Shown here one piece after another: positions 11,506 to 23,774 of a DNA stretch of 64,000 nt. Each line of letters begins with the position of its first letter. Positions within the stretch are counted from its first letter, which is position 1. The notes under the pieces are model-generated. The model was not told the DNA's origin. It searched no databases and was given only the letters and a program-made list of their open reading frames with translations. Source of the stretch: Panorpa germanica (taxonomy: Eukaryota; Arthropoda; Insecta; Mecoptera; Panorpidae); contig OY783204.1 of assembly GCA_963678705.1 (NCBI GenBank), positions 27,476,759 to 27,540,758 on the forward strand, in the 5' to 3' direction. The translations under genes and the position numbers were made by a program.

Positions 11506-12595
11506 ATATAATCTAATCTCTAGTATTAAACGCAGTTTAATTTAGTCTGATATAAAAATTATTTTACTAATAAATTAAATTAATATGTAATATTGTATAA
11601 TTTTTTACAATTCCATTTCAACTTTTAAAGTTCAAATTAAACCTCTGGAACTAGGACTGTAAAATAGAATATTTGACATTTATATAAAGCAGCATTACTT
11701 TGCTCATCAGTTATTCTTAAAATTTCTATAACTCATCTAATTGATAAAATAAAACAAATTCAGTCAGCAAAGTACATTTATCTTAATTCAGTAATTTCCT
11801 TTATTTATTTTCTAATTATGTTTTGTATTTCAATACAGAGTAATGTAATTAAAACTTTCTGACAGACATTACAAGTTGCTGAATAAGAAAAGCAGTATTT
11901 CATTTTATTTCATTTCATTTTAATTTATAATATAAATGACTTTTCCAACTTCTGATATATTTTTAGTTTTATTTTTTTTTTATTATAAATTTTAATAAGA
12001 TGTTTTCCTATTTATTTATTTTTTAATTTTCATTGAACAAAGTTGTAATTTATTCAATAACTCGAATAATATTTACATAATTATTTACGTGAAGTTTATG
12101 CATTGTGTTCCCTGTGAACTTTCGCGGTTCGTATTGAAATTAGATGGGATATGGAACTGGGGCACTTTAAATATTGGATCTTCAGTTTATTAATTATAAA
12201 CCAGTGAAGTAGTTGGAGATTTCGAAAGGATGTATAGTAGAACGTAAAATTAATAACTATTCAAGAGAACAAATAAAACCTTATCCTTATTATTTTAGAA
12301 TGGCACTGATAAACACTGTTATCTTTATTACGATTTAGTATTTGCTTAAAACTTTAAAATGCTACCTGAAAATATTATTTAATTGGTTTATTATTTAAAG
12401 GTCTTTAAAATGGCTTTCACAGCTGAGATTAGACACTACGTATCTGTCAATATGTCAAGCGCATCAGTGTTGTCAATATCAAAATAACACTCAGTTAAAA
12501 AGAAACCTACAGATGCTCTACTTTATATATGTATTAATCTATTAATTTAAGTCTAAGTAAATGTATATTTAGATTAATTTTGAAAATCAATGCAT
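11506..12595. other. No gene seen
   Basis: Highly AT-rich, with T-rich and A-rich runs (for example 11960-12030). Nothing recognised on either strand. Confidence 0.4.
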
Positions 12596-13056
12596 TGTAA
12601 GTGTTAATAAGCAGGATCGTGCGTATTTTCAGCACTACGCTTGGTTGAGAATTCTTGAAGGGCAAGCACAGGAAATTAAAGATCTTCACTTAAATTTAAT
12701 ATAACAATTCACTTGTTTATTTGATCATATGAAATTCACAAGTTTTAATAATAATAACAATAATTAACACTTAAAATATAACAAAGTAGCAAATAAATAG
12801 TAACAAAATAGATAGAGTAGATATTAATAAAGTAGCAAAGTAGCACTGAATAGTAACAAATTAGTAAGAGCAGCAAACACTGATAACAGCGCAGTCACTT
12901 ATATAGGCCAGCAAAAGGAGAAGGGATTGTGACCAGCTGTAATCTGGTTGATGAAAGAGGTCCCTGGTGGCGCAAATATAAATGAATTTGTCACAAAACA
13001 ATAAATAATTTGTAATTTGACAAATATGTTGAAATAAATGAGTTTGGTAACATTTT
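12596..13056 (-). mobile_element. Possible solo LTR (fossil)
   Basis: Read on the minus strand, the block begins near TGTTACC and ends near CTTACA. In between, a TATATAA box is followed about 25-30 bases later by TCAGTG, an initiator-like site, and further on by an AATAAA signal. This order fits an LTR. No internal retroelement sequence and no clear target duplication are seen, so the family (Gypsy or BEL/Pao) is open and it is judged old and without coding parts. Confidence 0.25.
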
Positions 13057-15304
13057 GCTGCTTAAAGGAGTAAAATGTGTGTTCCAAAATTAACCAGTAA
13101 GTGTCTACATATATATTTATTCAAATAAATCTAATATTTATTTTTCATTAATTTAAAAAACAAATATCAAAGTGTATTCAATTCCAATGTAAATAAATTT
13201 GATAGAAATAAAATAATATATACTCTATAGTAGTTAGACATTAAAATATATAGTAAATAAATATATAGTGTATATACATATAAAGCTTTCTGTTAATATG
13301 TTCATATTTACAATATGTATGTATATATGTATAGGTACATTTAAAACAAATATTCCGAAATAAACATGTTTATCCAACGGAAATGTAACATGAAAAGCTT
13401 TCAGCTAAATGAAAATCCAATTTTGTTTTATTAGTTTCAGTTTAATGCTTGTATGATTCCATTAAACACAATTGTTTTATTTTTACATAGCTGATACATT
13501 ACGTATGTTACGGGTTTTTAACTCGGAATTAAATATGTATCATTTCAAATCATTTTCGACTGCTTTGTGTACAATATCACATGTGCATGAATGGTTTTTT
13601 GTTATGTACATAAGGGCAGTTTTTGTGTTAGAGGAAATGAAGGGAAGGGGTATTACTTACATATACTGCTTCATAGTTTAAGCTGTAGTAATCAAATTTT
13701 ATTTAGCTTGCTCGTTGTCGGTGCATAGAACACATTCGAAATCAATCGTAGTCTTGATAGAGCTACAGATAACGCGTGCTCGATAACAAAACGTAGTTAA
13801 ATAAACAAGTTTTATTACGTAATATGTGTTTATATTCAAATACGCTTGTCGTAAGCAAGCAGTGCTTTCTCAGCTTTCATGTAGTTCATATTTTAGCCAC
13901 TTAAGTGGTGCTGTACATCAAGATATACCTCAAGACATATTTCTTATATGTACATACATAATTCAATATCTCATCAGTATACAAAAATCGTAAAATAAAA
14001 TATTTAAATAAGATGTTAAAAATGAATACCCTATATCTTTTCCAATTCGAAAGTAATTTTAATGTAAAATACCATATAGAAGGTAAAAAAAAGTACTCCA
14101 CTATATAAAATTTTATTTACTTGTCCAATAAATATATTCAAATGCTGATTCCCTTAGGCAGTAGTCTCTATGTCGAAAAGTCCTGATACTATAAATGCAA
14201 ATCCATATATCTGTAACCACAGGGTGCTAGAGTGAGAGAGAAGGGTGTAAAAATAAGGGAGGTAAAATATAAATCGAATACGCTCCGATATAGTTATTAA
14301 ATATTGTGGTTTACTTTTTCATATTTTTTAATGGTGTCAGATGTGTTTTTTTATTTAATTTTTTTTATATTTATATATTTTTCAAAATGGCTGATGCTTG
14401 TTGTGAATTATTACGACCGAAACCTTGGTGATGATATATCGGTCTCTGTAGTTTCAAGAATCTTGTCGAGATGTTAATTCTACGCTGATTTAAACGTTTT
14501 TATTAGGTCACAAGAGATGTTGATATATTATTTTATTTTATGAAACAAAATTCTCATTTTCCACTTGACATACATAATTGAATTGCGTAATTAAAGTAAA
14601 TTATGTTTTATAAATAAAAGAGTCACTTTTATTAGCTAATAAAATTTAAACTTCTTACATTCTAAATTGAATTAAGAAGTTTGTACAGAGGCGAATTAGT
14701 ATATTTTATTAAATCAGCAACGACGCAATTATTTAACTTAATTTTTTTTTATTTATTGGAACCAAACTTTGCAAAACTATTGCTTAAGATTTCTCAAATA
14801 ATATGTGTCATTCCTGTGATACTTTTCTATCATATAGATAGTGTCAATAGCTGTTTAAAAAAGAAAAAAGCAAACCTTCTTATAAAAAATGATAAAAATG
14901 TAATACCACTATGTAAGAATTTAATTTAAAGTATAATATTATATATAAAAACATATAAATCGTAAAAGATCTCGGTGAAATTTATTCAAAAAATTAATTA
15001 AATCTTAAATGATGGTTAAAATGGTACATCTGCTAGGTTGTACAGTCAAATTCATAAATAGACAATTCGATATGTCTTTTATTTAACCCAGGAAAACATA
15101 AAATAAAATTTAACTGAGATTCTTTACTAATAATGAATTCTTTGTTGAGTCAAGTTTTCTCTTTAAACTCAGTACAATACAAATTCAAGTCAGATTTTAT
15201 TCCTATGTAATAATATTTATTTATTATCTACATCCTTAATACATTTCATAGAACTTCAACTTGAAATTAAACTTAAAACTATTTTAGACCTTTCTATTTC
15301 CAAA
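13057..15304. other. No gene seen
   Basis: AT-rich DNA with several short frames (13472-13681, 13901-14101, 14681-14929) that have AT-driven composition and no splice or promoter support. ATGGCTGATGCTTG at 14386 starts only a 14-codon frame. No repeat partner found. Confidence 0.4.
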
Positions 15305-15915
15305 AGTATTTTTTTGCTTCTTCTTTTCTTGACCCTCTCCCTTCATTTTCCATAGTCCTCCTTCATTGTCACCGTTTCCTCAACTCTTCTCTTCTTTGTC
15401 TCTTTGTCACTTCAGATTAAAATCACTTCTGCTCTGGCGTTACTTTTCTTTCCTCGTTCTTTTTCTCTATCTCCGCCATCCACCTCTTTCCTTCACTGCC
15501 TCCCTTTAATAACTGCACAATATTCTTCTCGCTCATTACTTTTTTCTGACATGAAAAATTAATGTGCCCCCATGTTTCAATCTCCGTTCCGCACACTCTA
15601 CACATTCTTTATCCCTATTTGCCTAGTATCTGTTTCCTTTCTCCTCGTTTCCCAATCTAAATCTGGGAATCCTTCTCATGTTTTTTTGTGTCTTTTTCTC
15701 TTAAGTAATGTGGTATCTCTCTCTCCCAAATCTTTTTATATCTTGTGTTGTAATTGCTCTTCTCGATTTTTTCCATTCTTTCCTGTTGCTGTATCTCCCT
15801 GTCTCTTCTCCTTAGCTCCTGTTCCACACTTGTGCCTTCTCCTGTTCTTCTCTCTGCCTCATCTGTCGCCATTCCATTCCTTTCGTAATACTCCTTTCTC
15901 TTTTTCCTATTTAAT
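15305..15915 (-). mobile_element. LINE C-terminal fragment with zinc knuckle
   Basis: On the minus strand, frames in order give a basic/acidic linker (EQELRRRDREIQQQERMEKI), YNTRYKKIWEREIPHYLREK, and then MCRVCGTEIETWGHINFSC, a CxxC...H....C knuckle typical of the end of insect non-LTR retrotransposon ORFs, followed by LLKGGSEGKRWMAEIE. Stops and shifts separate the pieces. Purine-rich coding strand. Other family members are at 39225, 47278 and 48525. The plus-strand 142-codon frame here is a shadow. Confidence 0.7.
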
Positions 15916-17250
15916 AATATTGTTTACTGGGAAAATTCTTAGCTTCATACGAGAAAACCACGGCATTTCCTATCATCATAAAATGAAAGCTGTCCCATAA
16001 TTTTGATTTTCCTTTTAATCTTCGCTTAATATATCAACTAAGAGCTTTATCAGACGTTACACAGCACCGCGGGTCATTTCCTTCATACTATAATATACTA
16101 TACTATACTTCAAAGTTTACACAGATTTAAAAACTTTTAAACCAGCGCGTGGTGCTGTGCTTTGCTGCTGCAGTGGTGCTGGTGTTGGTGTTTGGTGTGA
16201 GCCGTATCTAGATGATTATGGATTTTCTTGCACCCAGACCACTTGAGTCTCATATTTTATCGAAACTCTCATAACGGTGCCTGAAAGCTTGAAAGCTCGA
16301 AGCTTTCGTAGCTGATAGGTGGTAGCTGCTGGCATACATTACATAACAGGAAGCTTGGACTTTATTCAGCCTGAAGGGTAAAACTTTACATACATAAAAC
16401 CATGTTGGAAAATGTGTATAATGGTAAAATATCAAAGGATGAAATTGTAGGCAGATATAATGAGAAATAGAGTTTAAGAAAGATAGACTTTATCAAAACC
16501 AATTTTATGGAATATTTTAAATGTTTTCTTAAAGAAATATATACAAAATAAAAAGGAGGAAGTGGTTCGTGCTTCCACTCGCCAGGATCATATCCATCTG
16601 CCTTACTTTTTAAACAACAGGTTAGCGATTTGTAACCTAATTTTTAGTCAAGATTATTGTTAAATAAAATTAGTGAAACTTGTTTTTATATGACAGTGTA
16701 TGACTTTTCATAACCTGAATATTGTGAATGTACTTACTTTTATTTCAAAAGACTACTTTTATCGTCTTAAAAACGTTTCTAGTCTATCCGCTTTAAAACT
16801 CTATAACTAAACTACGTAACCTATATAAAATATGACATTTAATTCTGCATAATATTATACGACCTATATGTATACTATGCCAGTATTTTATATAAAATAT
16901 AAACTCCGCAAAATTACAGAAGGTCGCCTATATAAATATACTACTTCATTAGACGTCACAATGCCTGAGAGTATTTAGTGTTCTTTAAATTTTGAAGAAC
17001 ACATGCCAAATTTAAACTTTCTATCTTTTAAGAATTAAAAGTTATAGAGCAAAAAGTAAAATTTTTTTTTTAGTTTTTCAGAAATTACGTATTTCCAGAA
17101 GAGTCAGGGGAAAATCCGAGGACGCCAAAAGTCTTAGAATTTTTTTCTTTACGAAGTAGGCAATTTTCAAGAAAATGCGCGGGGCCGTTTTCGAGCCACC
17201 ATACAAATTGCGCCATATAAACAAATAAACTTTCACTTGGAACATTATAA
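15916..17250. other. No gene seen; small hairpin and GT-rich patch
   Basis: A GTGCTG-like imperfect repeat runs at about 16148-16200. GAAAGCTT and AAGCTTTC form an 8-bp inverted repeat near 16284-16308. Otherwise plain AT-rich DNA. Confidence 0.4.
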
Positions 17251-17254
17251 TATA

Positions 17255-17385
17255 AGAGGATTAGGCAATAGGCAAGGAGGACCTGAAGAGAATAGATATG
17301 ACTTGGAATAAGAAGGCCAATAGTAAGAATCTTAATTGGGCCAACGCTCTACATGGAATTTAGCGCGAAGATGATAATAATGATA
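17255..17385 (+). repeat. Possible RTE-type LINE 3' relic
   Basis: The frame GKEDLKRIDMTWNKKANSKN and LNWANALHGI echoes the RW-DD...AG..W...A..R..W pattern at the end of RTE-like ORFs. It is short and badly eroded, so this call is tentative. Confidence 0.25.
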
Positions 17386-17955
17386 AGTAATTAGAAGACA
17401 AAAACAAATAACAAAGTTTCCATATGTAAATTTCAATATCAATATGTATATAAAGTTTTTATAAAATTTAAATTTCAAATGAAGAGTGGTTATAGCTTTA
17501 AGGGTAGCTGCTTGTTAGTGTATGCATATATCTCAAATACAATGCATCCTTTGTTCTATGGAAATGCAAACTATATATCGCCTAAAGGTGTTCTAGTATT
17601 GGAACTGCGACGAAACTCCATGCTACGTCGCTCTGTTAGTCTGAGGATGATATTGTCCAAGTCCTGCTACGAGGACGAGTCCTCTACAGCGTACAAGCAT
17701 TGACATTGCCGCTCTAGATGCTTGGACAGAACAATGTTATCAAAAACACTGTACGATATGTGAAGTAGAAGAACCAGGGTAGAACAAAAGCGTCGAACCG
17801 GGAAACATTACTATATGTAGAGTAGCGTGAATGATACAGAGGTTGGCAACAATTGCGAAAACAAAAAACTAGCTCTCTAGAAATTAGACATATTCTAAAA
17901 TTAATAAAAATGCAATATAAATAAACAGTAAAACTGTAAAGAAAAGATGATTTAA

Positions 17956-18520
17956 GGGGTAAGGATAAGGTCAAAACGATGAAAAAGAAGCATATTTTCG
18001 ATAATTTCTTTTGACGACATAGTTAATATATAATTATTTCTATAATTACTACATGATAAAATAACATTTGAAGAATATTTTGTAAGAAATGAGCCATTGA
18101 CAGCGAATTGCGGTGCCACTCATAACTCATCACTGGATTTTCTGAAATAAAAAAAAACAAATTGATTTCATTAGTTGATAAGTTTCTGCAGGTGACGTTG
18201 TCGAGTTTTTCTTTTTTCTTATTGATTTTTCAATTTTTTACAGCACTTAAAATTCAAAATACCGATTTTTCATGAAAAAAATCAGAAACTTCATTATTTT
18301 AAAATACGTTAAAATTGTTACGTTGATACGTTAATACTGTGTGAGAAACCGAATGTAAAAGTTTCAAAGTAACACGAACCAGACCAGAGAGGTGAAGACT
18401 TAAAACTATATATCTCCGACAGTTTTACTATAATCGATTTCACATTTTTACACAATAAACCTAATATGTTGTACAATAATATAAATAAATAAATAAAAGA
18501 GTTGAAACCTTACCCCCCGC
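17956..18520 (+). mobile_element. TTAA-flanked MITE, near-complete (copy P3)
   Basis: Bounded by TTAA at 17952-17955 and 18521-18524. The left end is GGGGTAAGGATAAGG and the right end CCTTACCCCCCGC, so the ends are short imperfect inverted repeats (GGGGTAAGG). 565 bp with no ORF. TTAA duplication is the hallmark of piggyBac-type transposition; the G-rich ends differ from classical piggyBac CCC ends, so the superfamily is inferred. Confidence 0.75.
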
Positions 18521-18524
18521 TTAA

Positions 18525-19676
18525 GAGAATTGTATTAGTACTAACGGTGATTCCCTGTCTGAGGATCATTAAAAATTAACGGATTTGTTAATTACAGTAT
18601 ACAGAACACGTAAAACAAAATTTTGTTCCAATTAAAAAGTTTTGATCTAGAAGGTTCTGTATTTTATATGTAACTATCACGTCTACTATGGACTAGCAGC
18701 ACCTGTTTCAACTCTCCATTGAAACTTTATGACTGTATCTACATACTACCTACAATGACAGATGCTAGATTGTAGAGAACTAGTTTAAAATTGTTTACAC
18801 GAGTAACTCTAATAGTGGAAAGCGAATGAAAATTGTTAAGTGAATATATGTACACATATGTGTATGTTTTGTGTGTGTATTTGTTTTGTGAGAGACAAAA
18901 CGACAATCGTATTATGATGAACGCTATCATACTCGTCAACCCAATGCAGTGAATCTGTTCTAAACGTCTGGTTGGAGCCTACCCGTAAGTGGGAGGGGAT
19001 AATTAGTTATTTCAAGTACAAACTTGTTTTAAATGGAATTGTTTTTAGTTAATTCGGTTTTATGCTTTTAGTTTTGTGGATTACATTAATTAAACTTTTA
19101 GTTTTGTTAAATCAAGTGATGGTATTGCTTGAATTCTTTCCGGTAAATTATTCATTAGTATTTTGTTTATTAACAAATTGTTTAAACATTTATAATCGCG
19201 CATGCCTTATATTTAATGCAGAGCCCTTATTTAAAGTTATTAATAGGTTAGACACAGAAGAAAGTTTTGAAATTTTGGAAGAAAGAATTTTTGTTTTCAA
19301 TCTAAATTGACGACTTCAAAACACAAGATAGGCGGAGTTAATTTGTGTTATCTAAGAGATAAAAACCCTTTGCCAGAGTAATTAAGATTTCCATTACAGG
19401 CGAGTTACTTTATTGAGTGAAATGGTTGAAAAACATGGCGCAGTATTCCTTATTTTGTACTTACATTCTTAATCGAAAATAAGCAGAGATAATAAATTAT
19501 TAAAATGTAAGGTTAAACCTATGATTCTATGAGTTCAAATTTTTGATATTTGCATCTTAGGAGGACGATAAAGCATCTTAAATATTACAAAAATCAACAC
19601 TATTTTAGGAAATAATTTATATACTGATTATTACACTATTACATTTTATTAAATTTGTTAAAAGTTGTTTAGGTAG
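18525..19676. other. No gene seen
   Basis: The 82-codon frame at 19062-19310 ends in a charged stretch (NRLDTEESFEILEERIF) that looks mildly protein-like, but its start is AT-driven and there are no splice signals. Otherwise nothing recognised. Confidence 0.35.
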
Positions 19677-19684
19677 CTCCTTGT

Positions 19685-20130
19685 CAGTGCCGTAGCGTGC
19701 CTTAGACGGGCCCTGTATCAAAATTTGTTGGGGGGCTCAAATGATGGGTGTTTTCACAAAAGGAACAAAAACGCTCGCATTCAATTAAAATAATTATATA
19801 TTGATTATACGTTATTACAATCAATACTCCTAGGAACTAAGCTAGCCAAACAATTCAAATCAAATTTACACTTTTCTTGTCTTTTGTTCGACGAACTTAT
19901 TTATTAAATCATTCATAGCTGAAGACGATTTCAGTTTTTCTAAATGTTCTACCTCTATAGATAATAGTGACAAGTATGATAGCTTTTCCAGTCGCTTAGA
20001 AGTCTTTAAATAATGGAATGAATTTTCTGAATTTTAGATTATAAGCATGTTTTTACCGACATGTATTTTACTATATTTAGCAGACAGTATTCCGGCATAC
20101 TTTTTTATTATTTCAGTAGCTACGCCACTG
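19685..20130 (-). mobile_element. hAT element relic with transposase C-terminal fragment
   Basis: The ends CAGTGCCGTAGC and GCTACGCCACTG are imperfect inverted repeats of hAT type, flanked by 8-bp duplications CTCCTTGT (19677-19684) and TTCCTTGT (20131-20138). 446 bp, internally deleted and non-autonomous. Confidence 0.8.
19866..20033 (-). pseudogene. C-terminal dimerisation end of a hAT transposase
   Basis: A 55-codon minus-strand frame inside the hAT element reads LEKLSYLSLLSIEVEHLEKL and, after a few residues, DLINKFVEQKTRKV followed by a natural stop. The RL..LS.LSIE.E....D.I..F...K.RK pattern is the conserved tail of hAT transposases of the TTF/ZMYM-like group, which mediates dimer formation. 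Everything upstream (DNA-binding zinc finger and catalytic RNase-H-like core) is gone; a stop lies directly before the open part. It encodes no working enzyme. Confidence 0.75.
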
Positions 20131-20138
20131 TTCCTTGT

Positions 20139-23100
20139 TATTATAGCCCATAGTCAATTAGCAGAGTATAACGCGTATCAAATAGAAATCTAATCTACGC
20201 CACTGAATCTAATAAGGAATATTTGTAATAAAGTAAATAAAATAAACTACACGCTAATAAATCATTAAATACTTCGAACGTCGCTTCGTTTTTTTTCTTT
20301 TTCAAGTAGCGCTATTATATTACATGGCTATAGCAATTACAGTTAAAAATAGTACAAAACTTCAAAGTACTATTAAAGTTTTTTGCTCGTTGTCTGTTGT
20401 CCGTTGTATGTTCGTTGTCTGTTCCAACTCGAACCGTCGTATAAAATATTTCGAACTGTTAAAGTTACTAATAACATCTTCTATTAAAAGTCAATCAAAC
20501 TACAAAGTAACACAAAAGACTGTCAACTTGTACGGCTAAGTTTCTGGATGGTAAAAGCTCTAAAAGCTCTACAGTTCTCTATATAACTTGGACATAGTCA
20601 GCCATTCGATGACGTGGCAATTACTGCGACAGTCATGTTCGTTTTCTTGCTTTTGTTGGTGTTAGTTTATGTTCACATAACTTCTGTGTTTTCAACTAAA
20701 GTCTTGTCTAGCACATGGAGCTGGAAAATTGTTAGCATTGGTACCGAATAGCAACGGTATTGTCATGAGCTGGTTAAATTGTCATTGTTAACTATCAATG
20801 AATGTGTTACTGTCACGTATTTAAATTATGTTAAAAATATATTCACGACTGTTGTTGGGAAAAAACCAAAAATACTTTACTTTAACGGAAACATATATTA
20901 TTGCATTTTAATAATAAATTATCAAACATAAATTTGATACACGAAACAAGATAGATTGATCCTTACAATTTCTTCTGGCTTCTGGTTTTAGATACCAAAT
21001 TTTTTTTTTAATATCTATTTGAATGCAACTACTTTCAAAATTTATTAGCACTTAAAAGAATATTTACATTTATAAACATTTACAACTTATAGACACGAGT
21101 ATGGGTACTTAAGGTAGTTGTATCGTGATAGTCATGCTCAAAAGTATAACTCAGCAACCTAAAATTATAATGTAGCTGAAACGTTAGTGTCAAATAGTCT
21201 CGTTAAAAACTTTTGTGAAAGTACAGTCTCACTGTTCTCACTACATGTAAATAGTATCTACACGTACATACACGTACATACACATACACAGTCATTTCTT
21301 GATTTTATAAAAATTTTCAATGTTTACAAAATTTTATTTCTGTAATGGCGTGGACAATAATTTCCATTTTTTTTTATGTGATTAATAACTACTGTTTCTA
21401 TAATATATTAAATTTTTATTGAATTCCTTTAAATCGTTTTTATTTTATTCGATAAAAATAACATTGAAATTACTATTTCCCATAAGAGCCTGTGTTAAAA
21501 TAACAAAACTTTAATATCGTTTTTCTCAATAATGGAGTGGTAAATTTTAATCGACCTGAGGTCAATATGTCTTATAATTAATTAAAGAGCAATTAAATGA
21601 AGTTTTATTAAAATCCTTTGAAAAGTCATTCCACGATACAACTACCTTAAAATAAAGAGATGAAATTCGTTTTACTGATTAATTCCATAAGGTTTTCCTG
21701 CTTGCAAATATCTGCTTTATATTTCTCAGACATATTACAGCATTGTCTGTGCGGCGAGTATCTTAAGTATTGAGATACCAAATTAAATTTTATGTTAAAA
21801 TAATTTTATTATTAAAAATAATTATTATATATTTATTATTAATAATTTAATAATTTTTTTATTTATTTTAAGTGTTAAAAGAAACCTGAAAGAAGAGCTA
21901 ACACTTGTTCTACGGCGGACGAATATGAGTAATGAGTAAGTAGCGCCATGTGCAGTCCTTATTGTAAATTCCGCAGTCGGCCTTAATTAACAACAAATTT
22001 TTTTGCAAATATCTATGTATACGTGAATATACATGTTGTTTTAGGAGGGATACACTCATATTAAAATTACAAATGATATGTCTAATAATATTTATTAAAA
22101 GCTCATTCATGTATTTTAAACAATGTTAAACCCCGAGTCGGATTAGAAACAGACGGCGAGTAAGGCTTAGCTTGTGGGGCCGTACTTGAAGCTTTTTGAA
22201 AGCTTTATATATAATATTTTGATACAAAACGTTAGGTATTATCTAAATGTAACAACCAAAGGATATTTGATGTATTTTGAGATGAAGACTTTAAAATGTT
22301 TCAACAAAATATTTATACGCACTCCCACGCATAAACATACACGCCTACGTAAATATTTCGTTAAATAAAAATAAATTCAAAAAGCTCTAACATAAAGCTC
22401 TATAAGAAATAATATATTGTGTTTTGAAATACTTTTATATGTAATTAAGTTTTAAAAATGTTATTTTTGGCCCAACATTGTAAAGCTGCATTATAAAGAA
22501 TTCATGCCATTACTTAGAAGTCGCCTAAGACATTGCAACATCTTCTACGTAAATAGTTCATGAGATGGGACAGAAATGGCTTTAAACTTTGCACGAAGCA
22601 ATAGATGACCGCGTTAAATTCAATGTCCTTTGTTGGAACTAGTAACATAAAGGACAACTAGCACGTTTCTGTGCCAAGTAATAACCGGAACAAACTATGA
22701 CACTATAATATAGAGCTTTCCAAACTTTAGAGAGCTTTTAAGTTCGATAAGTTGATTACTGCATTAATATAAGTTTATTCAAGTCAGTTGATAATTCAGT
22801 TTCTGGTTTAGTTTCTGATATAACCCATCAATTGGGTAGTTTCTCTGTGTGCTAAATATTTAAGAAGCATCGTTAGCAATCTTGGCAAAACTTTTCTTTG
22901 TGAAATACGTCGTTTATTAAATTGGGTGCCACAAAGACTGAATAGGAACATTGTATTAAAAGTCAATAAAATAAATTGATCTTAGTATTGTATTTGTCCA
23001 GCGTGGGACTAAACTGTGTCGTGTACATGGTTCATATCCTGTACACCCACCCCTTCACCCTTCGCTCTTATTCGATATCTACGAATGAAACGATGGAATT

Positions 23101-23385
23101 TAGTGAGTTACATTGTATTGAAAATGGGTGTTGGAAAATATAATAACAGCAAACAAATAAATGGTAATGTAAAATGGAATTGGATTGTTGGTTAGCGCGA
23201 AATGAAACACAATAACAATTTAAAATGGGGTTGGAAAATGGGGGTGAGGTAAATAACCACAATATACAATTTCTGTTTAATAAAATAAATAGAACTATTT
23301 AAAAATTCTGTTGTTTTTATTCTATGTATCTATTTCTCTTCTTTTTTTTAAATTTATTTTGGTTAACGTCGACTTCACTGTCTCG
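20139..23385. other. No gene seen
   Basis: AT-rich. CGTTGTCTGTT-like short repeats lie at 20395-20430. GC-richer patches occur near 20580-20770 and 22540-22700 with no open frames. Short frames at 20324, 21910, 22174 and 23068 lack any support. Confidence 0.4.
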
Positions 23386-23389
23386 CTTT

Positions 23390-23772
23390 TTTAAATTTAT
23401 TTTTTATATATAGTTTCTCAGGCTTCCTAGGCACGTATCCTTTTATCGCCCATAATATTATTCTGATTCTACTTATTCTTTATATCCAAGCAACAAGAAT
23501 GATCTATTCATGGCTACTGCTGTTATAAATTTCGGTTTCTCAATCAAACAGGAAGCGTCTGCGAAGTCTGTAGCACCGCCCTTTGGAGTCAATTTCTTGC
23601 CATTGCTGTATTTTTACATTGCCACAGAATGTGGTCAGGATCCGCCTCCTCTTCACCACATTCGCATTTAGAGTTTGGAATGATTTTGTTTCTTGCTAGA
23701 TGTTTCGGAGCTCCAGTATGATTCATTCTTAGTCTTGAGGTCATTGTCATTAATCTTCTTGGCCATTTTAGT
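23390..23772 (-). mobile_element. LINE C-terminal fragment and 3' UTR
   Basis: On the minus strand: KWPRRLMTMTSRLRMNHTGA, KIIPNSKCECGEEEADPDHI and LWQCKNTAMARN, i.e. the RLR..H.......C.CG..E...H....C ending of R1/jockey-like ORFs. One frame change leads into KPKFITAVAMNRSFLLLGYK and the stop, then a 3' UTR with GCCTAGGAAGCCTGAGAAAC and an A-rich end. Truncated and inactive. A short copy lies at 28410-28583. Confidence 0.75.
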
Positions 23773-23774
23773 TT

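Noticed and set aside
15572-16000. 142-codon plus-strand ORF
   Set aside because: Pyrimidine-rich antisense of a LINE C-terminal region that reads with a zinc knuckle on the minus strand.
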